This document shows positions 61,131 through 64,000 of a stretch of DNA of 64,000 nucleotides, in pieces. The number at the start of each line of letters is the position of its first letter. The first letter of the stretch is position 1. The translations under genes and the position numbers were made by a program. Below the pieces are notes generated by a model. That model was not told the origin of the DNA, did not search any database, and saw only the letters and a list, made by a program, of their open reading frames with translations. The stretch is from contig CBIHOV010000033.1 in the NCBI GenBank assembly GCA_966211765.1, positions 39,740-103,739 on the forward strand, read 5' to 3'. Origin of the DNA: Paraflavitalea sp966211765 (GTDB taxonomy: Bacteria; Bacteroidota; Bacteroidia; Chitinophagales; Chitinophagaceae).

Positions 61131-61580
61131 ATGTCAAACAACACAGTAACATTACACCGGGTACTTAAAGCAACTCCTGAAAAAGTATACCGCGCCTTCA
61201 CGGAAGCGGCTGCGATCGCTTCGTGGATACCTCCTTATGGATTTACTTGTACTGTACACCAGATGAAGGTAGCCGAAGGTGGTGGTTATAAGATGTCATT
61301 CCAGAATTTCTCCACCGGCAAAAGTCATTCCTTCGGTGGCACTTACTTAGTCATCAAGCCCAATGAGTTGTTGAAATACACGGATCAATTTGACGATCCC
61401 AACCTGCCCGGAGAAATGATCACCACGGTCTCCCTGCGGCAAACCATCGCAGGTACAGAAATCAATATTACACAGGAAGGCATTCCTGCTGCCATACCGG
61501 TAGAGTTTTGCTATTTAGGCTGGCAGGAATCGCTGGAGAAGCTGGCCAAGCTGGTAGAGCCTGTGATACCGGATGCCTAA
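61131..61580 (+). CDS. SRPBCC/AHSA1-type protein
   Basis: 149 residues with the AHSA1-like SRPBCC pattern: LHRVLKATPEKVYRAFTEAA, IASWIPPYGFTCTVHQM, GGTYLVIKPNELLKYTDQF and GWQESLEKLAKLVEP. The fold is a hydrophobic ligand cup; members include Hsp90 activator-like and polyketide-cyclase-like proteins. Convergent with the FAD oxidase gene 22 nt away. Substrate unknown. Confidence 0.85.
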   Translation: MSNNTVTLHRVLKATPEKVYRAFTEAAAIASWIPPYGFTCTVHQMKVAEGGGYKMSFQNFSTGKSHSFGGTYLVIKPNELLKYTDQFDDPNLPGEMITTVSLRQTIAGTEINITQEGIPAAIPVEFCYLGWQESLEKLAKLVEPVIPDA

Positions 61581-61601
61581 GCTGCCTACAACCATGGTGG
61601 G

Positions 61602-62930
61602 TCAGACCTGTCCGGAAGCCGGGAGTCCAAACACCTGCTGCTCCAAAAAGGTGTTGCGGAATTTGCCCTGGGGATCGAATTGGGTAGCCAGCTGTTGGAA
61701 TGCCGCCATTTTTTCGTAGCGCTCCGCCAATACCCGGGGTGGTATGGTAAAGAGCTTGCCCCAATGGGGCCGTGCCTGAAAGGGCGCCAAAGCGGCTTCG
61801 ATGAGGGGTAACAGTTGCATAACTTCTTCTGTATGTTGTTTCCAGGTGAAGTGAAAAGCGATGGCATCGCGCTGGTAGCAGGGACTGAGCCATAAATCGT
61901 CGGCAGCGATGCTGCGAATTTCAGAGATCAACAAATGGGGTCCGATCTGTTTGCCTAAGACAGCAATCGCCTGCAAGGCCTCCACGGCCTGGTGAGCGGG
62001 CACAAAATATTCGGACTGCAGTTCTACGCCATTGCTGGGCATAAAACCCATTTTAAAATGCGGTAAGCGATCGTACCAGGGTCCTGCCACACCCAACTGA
62101 TCGGTACAATTTTCGGCAGAGACGCCCGCGATGGGATGCAGGTTGTGGGTTGCAGCTGTGGCGCCAAAGAAAAGGGGCATTTGTGCAAAGTGGTTGCCCA
62201 AGCCTCCCCTCGTTTTTATCCAAACTTCGTTGATACTGTCCTGTTGCCAATCGGTAAACAGGCTAACGCTGTACGCTGATGACATGAGCTTGTGAAAAAA
62301 TTGCGTGAGTGCCTCCAGGGGCATGTGCTCGTATACAAATTGCTGCATTTGAAACGATGGCTTTACGGCCAGGGTGAGTTTGGTAACCACTCCGAAAGCA
62401 CCGAGGCCTACTACGACGCCCGCGAACTGATCCGCGTTCTTGTCTTTCGATAAACGAACGATGCTACCATCAGCCATAACCATTTCCAGGGCTGTTACTG
62501 CTGTGGAGAGATTGCCGTTGTGCACGCCTGAGCCGTGGGTGGCAGTAGCGACGGAGCCTGCCACGGAGATATGGGGCAGGGAAGCCAGGTTGTGCAAGGC
62601 GTAACCTCTTTCCTGCAACCAGGTACACAAGGCGCCGTAGGTGATGCCGCTTTCCACGGTGACGGTAAGGGCTTTTTCATCCAGGGACAACACCTTGTTG
62701 AGCTCCCGCGTGGAAAGCAATGTATATGCACTATCGGCAATGGGATTGAAGGAATGGCCGGAACCCAGCACGCGCAGTTTGGCGGATTGCTTTACCAATT
62801 CCTGTACTTGCTCTACGGAGTCGGGATAAAAAACATTGCTGGTGCTGAAGGTTATGTTGCCTGCCCAGTTTTGTAAGGTGTTGGGCTGCGCTGTATTTTC
62901 AATTGGTTTGTCAGAATGGTTTGCTGGCAT
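61602..62930 (-). CDS. FAD-linked sugar-lactone/alditol oxidase
   Basis: 442 residues. VAO-type FAD domain with LGSGHSFNPIADS, where His59 is the likely covalent FAD attachment, and SVATATHGSGVHNGNL; the ALO C-terminal domain follows (FVYEHMPLEALTQFF; ISEIRSIAADDLWLSPCYQ; PHWGKLFTIPPRVLAERYEK). It resembles D-arabinono-lactone and alditol oxidases, which use O2 and release H2O2. No signal peptide. A perfect hairpin lies 28 nt upstream of its start. Confidence 0.9.
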   Translation of the reverse strand: MPANHSDKPIENTAQPNTLQNWAGNITFSTSNVFYPDSVEQVQELVKQSAKLRVLGSGHSFNPIADSAYTLLSTRELNKVLSLDEKALTVTVESGITYGALCTWLQERGYALHNLASLPHISVAGSVATATHGSGVHNGNLSTAVTALEMVMADGSIVRLSKDKNADQFAGVVVGLGAFGVVTKLTLAVKPSFQMQQFVYEHMPLEALTQFFHKLMSSAYSVSLFTDWQQDSINEVWIKTRGGLGNHFAQMPLFFGATAATHNLHPIAGVSAENCTDQLGVAGPWYDRLPHFKMGFMPSNGVELQSEYFVPAHQAVEALQAIAVLGKQIGPHLLISEIRSIAADDLWLSPCYQRDAIAFHFTWKQHTEEVMQLLPLIEAALAPFQARPHWGKLFTIPPRVLAERYEKMAAFQQLATQFDPQGKFRNTFLEQQVFGLPASGQV

Positions 62931-62957
62931 GGGGCAAATGTATCATTCTCTTTTGTC

Positions 62958-62985
62958 ACTTTCTTTGCCTTGATGCAAAGAAAGT
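62958..62985. repeat. perfect 11-bp inverted repeat upstream of the oxidase
   Basis: ACTTTCTTTGC/GCAAAGAAAGT around a CTTGAT loop. Position just before the oxidase start could make it a regulatory hairpin or the 3' end of something to the right. Confidence 0.55.
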
Positions 62986-63124
62986 AACCAAAGAAAAATC
63001 AAGCCAGGCCCGATCCCTCCGGGCGGCCTGGCGGGCCACGCCTCCCCAGGTGGAGGTTTGATGAATAAATACAGACAGCCTTTGTTGTAAATACATGATA
63101 AAAAGCAGGCTTATTGCTAAGTTT

Positions 63125-63191
63125 ATGCGTTTGCTTCGATAATGTCGGCAATCGACAATGCGTTTGCTTCGATAGCTTTTGCTTCGATAGC
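63125..63191. repeat. TTTGCTTCGATA direct repeats
   Basis: The 17-mer ATGCGTTTGCTTCGATA occurs at 63125 and 63158 (33-bp period); a third TTTGCTTCGATAGC lies at 63178, 15 bp after the second. Three copies of the core in 67 bp. Confidence 0.7.
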
Positions 63192-63543
63192 AGAACTTGT
63201 CCCGCTCCGCGGGATATTTCACTGCGCTTCGCTCCGTTCGAAATGACAAAGAAGGCAGAGTCGAATGACAAGCGAGCGTGAAACATGTTCTTTGGTCAGG
63301 CAGTCTTTCTGTTGCTGTGTGCTGCGGATCGGGCGAGGCTTTACAGAAGGCGCCTTCGGCGAAGCCTGGTCTGGTAGCAGTTGAGTGCAGGAAGATCACC
63401 TGATCAAAGAACTTTGTGAAGCGGCTGCCCGCGGTGCAACCTATCTACATCCACTGTTGCGTTGGGTGGGAGGCGCCAGCTTCCCTGCCACTTTGTGCAA
63501 AAATGGGCTGTTTTTGTGTTTCATGCTATTAGCATACTCTATC

Positions 63544-63587
63544 CATATTGAAGGTATACTGAAGCTATACTGTAGCCATACTGAAGG
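63544..63587. repeat. four 11-bp tandem repeats
   Basis: CATATTGAAGG, TATACTGAAGC, TATACTGTAGC and CATACTGAAGG follow one another without gap. The period is exactly one DNA turn, so the copies face the same side of the helix. Confidence 0.7.
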
Positions 63588-63670
63588 GTTGGCTGGTTTT
63601 CCGTTTTCGGTGCTCCTTTCTTCTCTTTCAGTAGCGCTGCGACGCAAACGTACGATCGCAGTGGAGTCAA

Positions 63671-63782
63671 TTCCAAATTAACTTTGGCTGTTTCGGTAAT
63701 CTTCATACGTTATGGCACATATTGGCTGAAAAAACTGCCAATATGTGCCATAACAACCACAAACAGCCAAAGCCATTTGGAA
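63671..63782. repeat. 112-bp triple-nested palindrome
   Basis: Three inverted-repeat arms are nested around one centre: outer TTCCAAAT/ATTTGGAA (63671-63678, 63775-63782), middle CTTTGGCTGTTT/AAACAGCCAAAG (63682-63693, 63761-63772) and inner 18-bp perfect arms (63709-63726, 63737-63754) around a 10-nt loop. All arms are perfect. No gene lies inside. It resembles a folded DNA element (attC-like, MITE-like or REP-derived) more than a terminator. Confidence 0.75.
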
Positions 63783-63808
63783 ACGGGTATCTGCGGGTTG
63801 TATGTTTG

Positions 63809-63892
63809 TTGTCTGAACCGGGAATTGTGAGATAAATGGGATTGGTGGGATTGTCTGAACCACAATTTGTGGGATTATTGGGATTTTGAGAA
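63809..63892. repeat. two 42-bp tandem units
   Basis: Units starting TTGTCTGAACC at 63809 and 63851 share the TTGTCTGAACC head and a GGGATT-rich tail. They begin 27 bp past the nested palindrome and look like a dispersed Bacteroidota repeat. Confidence 0.6.
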
Positions 63893-64000
63893 TCTATGAG
63901 TTTTTGCTTCGCCGGATCTCTTTTGAGCCGTCTGGTGGAGTATTTATAAAAATGCTGATCGACTGTGTGGACGGGGCCCCTAAGCACGGTTGATGTATGA

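Larger units (their letters stand above)
62931..63670. other. repeat-rich non-coding region
   Basis: 740 nt with no coding frame I can support. It contains several dispersed repeats described separately and short GC-rich hairpins such as TCCCGC/GCGGGA near 63202. This sort of sequence is seen in Bacteroidota intergenic REP-like regions. Confidence 0.5.

Noticed and set aside
63809..63892. CRISPR-like direct repeats
   Set aside because: Only two units, no spacer between them, no Cas genes.
63703..64000. Minus-strand frame open to the right edge
   Set aside because: It is made of the nested palindrome and tandem repeats (NPNNPTN, DNPTNP), so its length is a repeat artefact; a gene entering from the right cannot be excluded but is not supported.

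Overview
The window looks like chromosomal DNA of a soil- or plant-associated Bacteroidota, most likely family Chitinophagaceae (Chitinophaga/Niastella-like). The reasons are two proteins with type IX secretion C-terminal sorting domains, a free LytTR regulator, HisKA_2 kinases with TPR sensors, AraC regulators with the Bacteroidota-type N-terminus, -7 boxes of the TAnnTTTG type, and starts without clear Shine-Dalgarno sequences. This is inferred from protein families; there is no rRNA or tRNA gene to confirm it. The body is GC-balanced, with clearly AT-rich islands at about 10.85-12.4 kb, the last part of the RHS gene (about 17.6-18.0 kb), and 43.7-47.5 kb.

Layout. 1-10.8 kb: an alpha-L-arabinofuranosidase cut by the left edge, a tight three-gene operon (exported ankyrin protein, DUF2271 protein, PepSY/flavodoxin reductase) that reads as a trans-membrane electron-export unit, a c-type cytochrome lipoprotein, an AraC regulator, a macro-domain protein and a GH32 fructan hydrolase. 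10.8-18.8 kb: an AT-rich accessory patch (a phosphoribosyltransferase-like protein and an untracked 52-residue protein with operator-like dyad and strong terminator), then a collagen-like lipoprotein and a 1655-residue RHS protein followed by a T9SS cargo protein.

18.9-43.7 kb is a dense stress/catabolic region: AraC regulator, SnoaL protein, proline dehydrogenase, YceI, tautomerase, short-chain dehydrogenases, LytTR regulator, three exported epoxide-hydrolase paralogues, a nitrilase, cupin, a DipZ-like thioredoxin protein with a broken CxxC, Ohr/OsmC, isochorismatase-type hydrolase, two twin TPR-histidine kinases facing a sigma-54 response regulator, and several alpha/beta hydrolases. The gene content suggests uptake and hydrolysis of reactive organic compounds (epoxides, nitriles, hydroperoxides) under two-component control.

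43.7-47.6 kb holds the most unusual object: an AT-rich gene for a 1087-residue protein built from about 15 helix-turn-helix-like modules of about 60 residues around a single Vsr/DUF559-like nuclease domain. It sits between a deleted DUF1254 pseudogene and a truncated methyltransferase, and the whole block lies between two copies of an alpha/beta hydrolase gene.

47.6-62.9 kb carries small membrane proteins, a CheB-PAS-GAF-kinase hybrid with its response regulator, further two-component parts, a Crp/Fnr regulator, an RCC1-repeat T9SS protein and an FAD-linked sugar/alditol oxidase. 62.9-64.0 kb has no convincing gene but is rich in repeats, including a 112-bp triple-nested palindrome.
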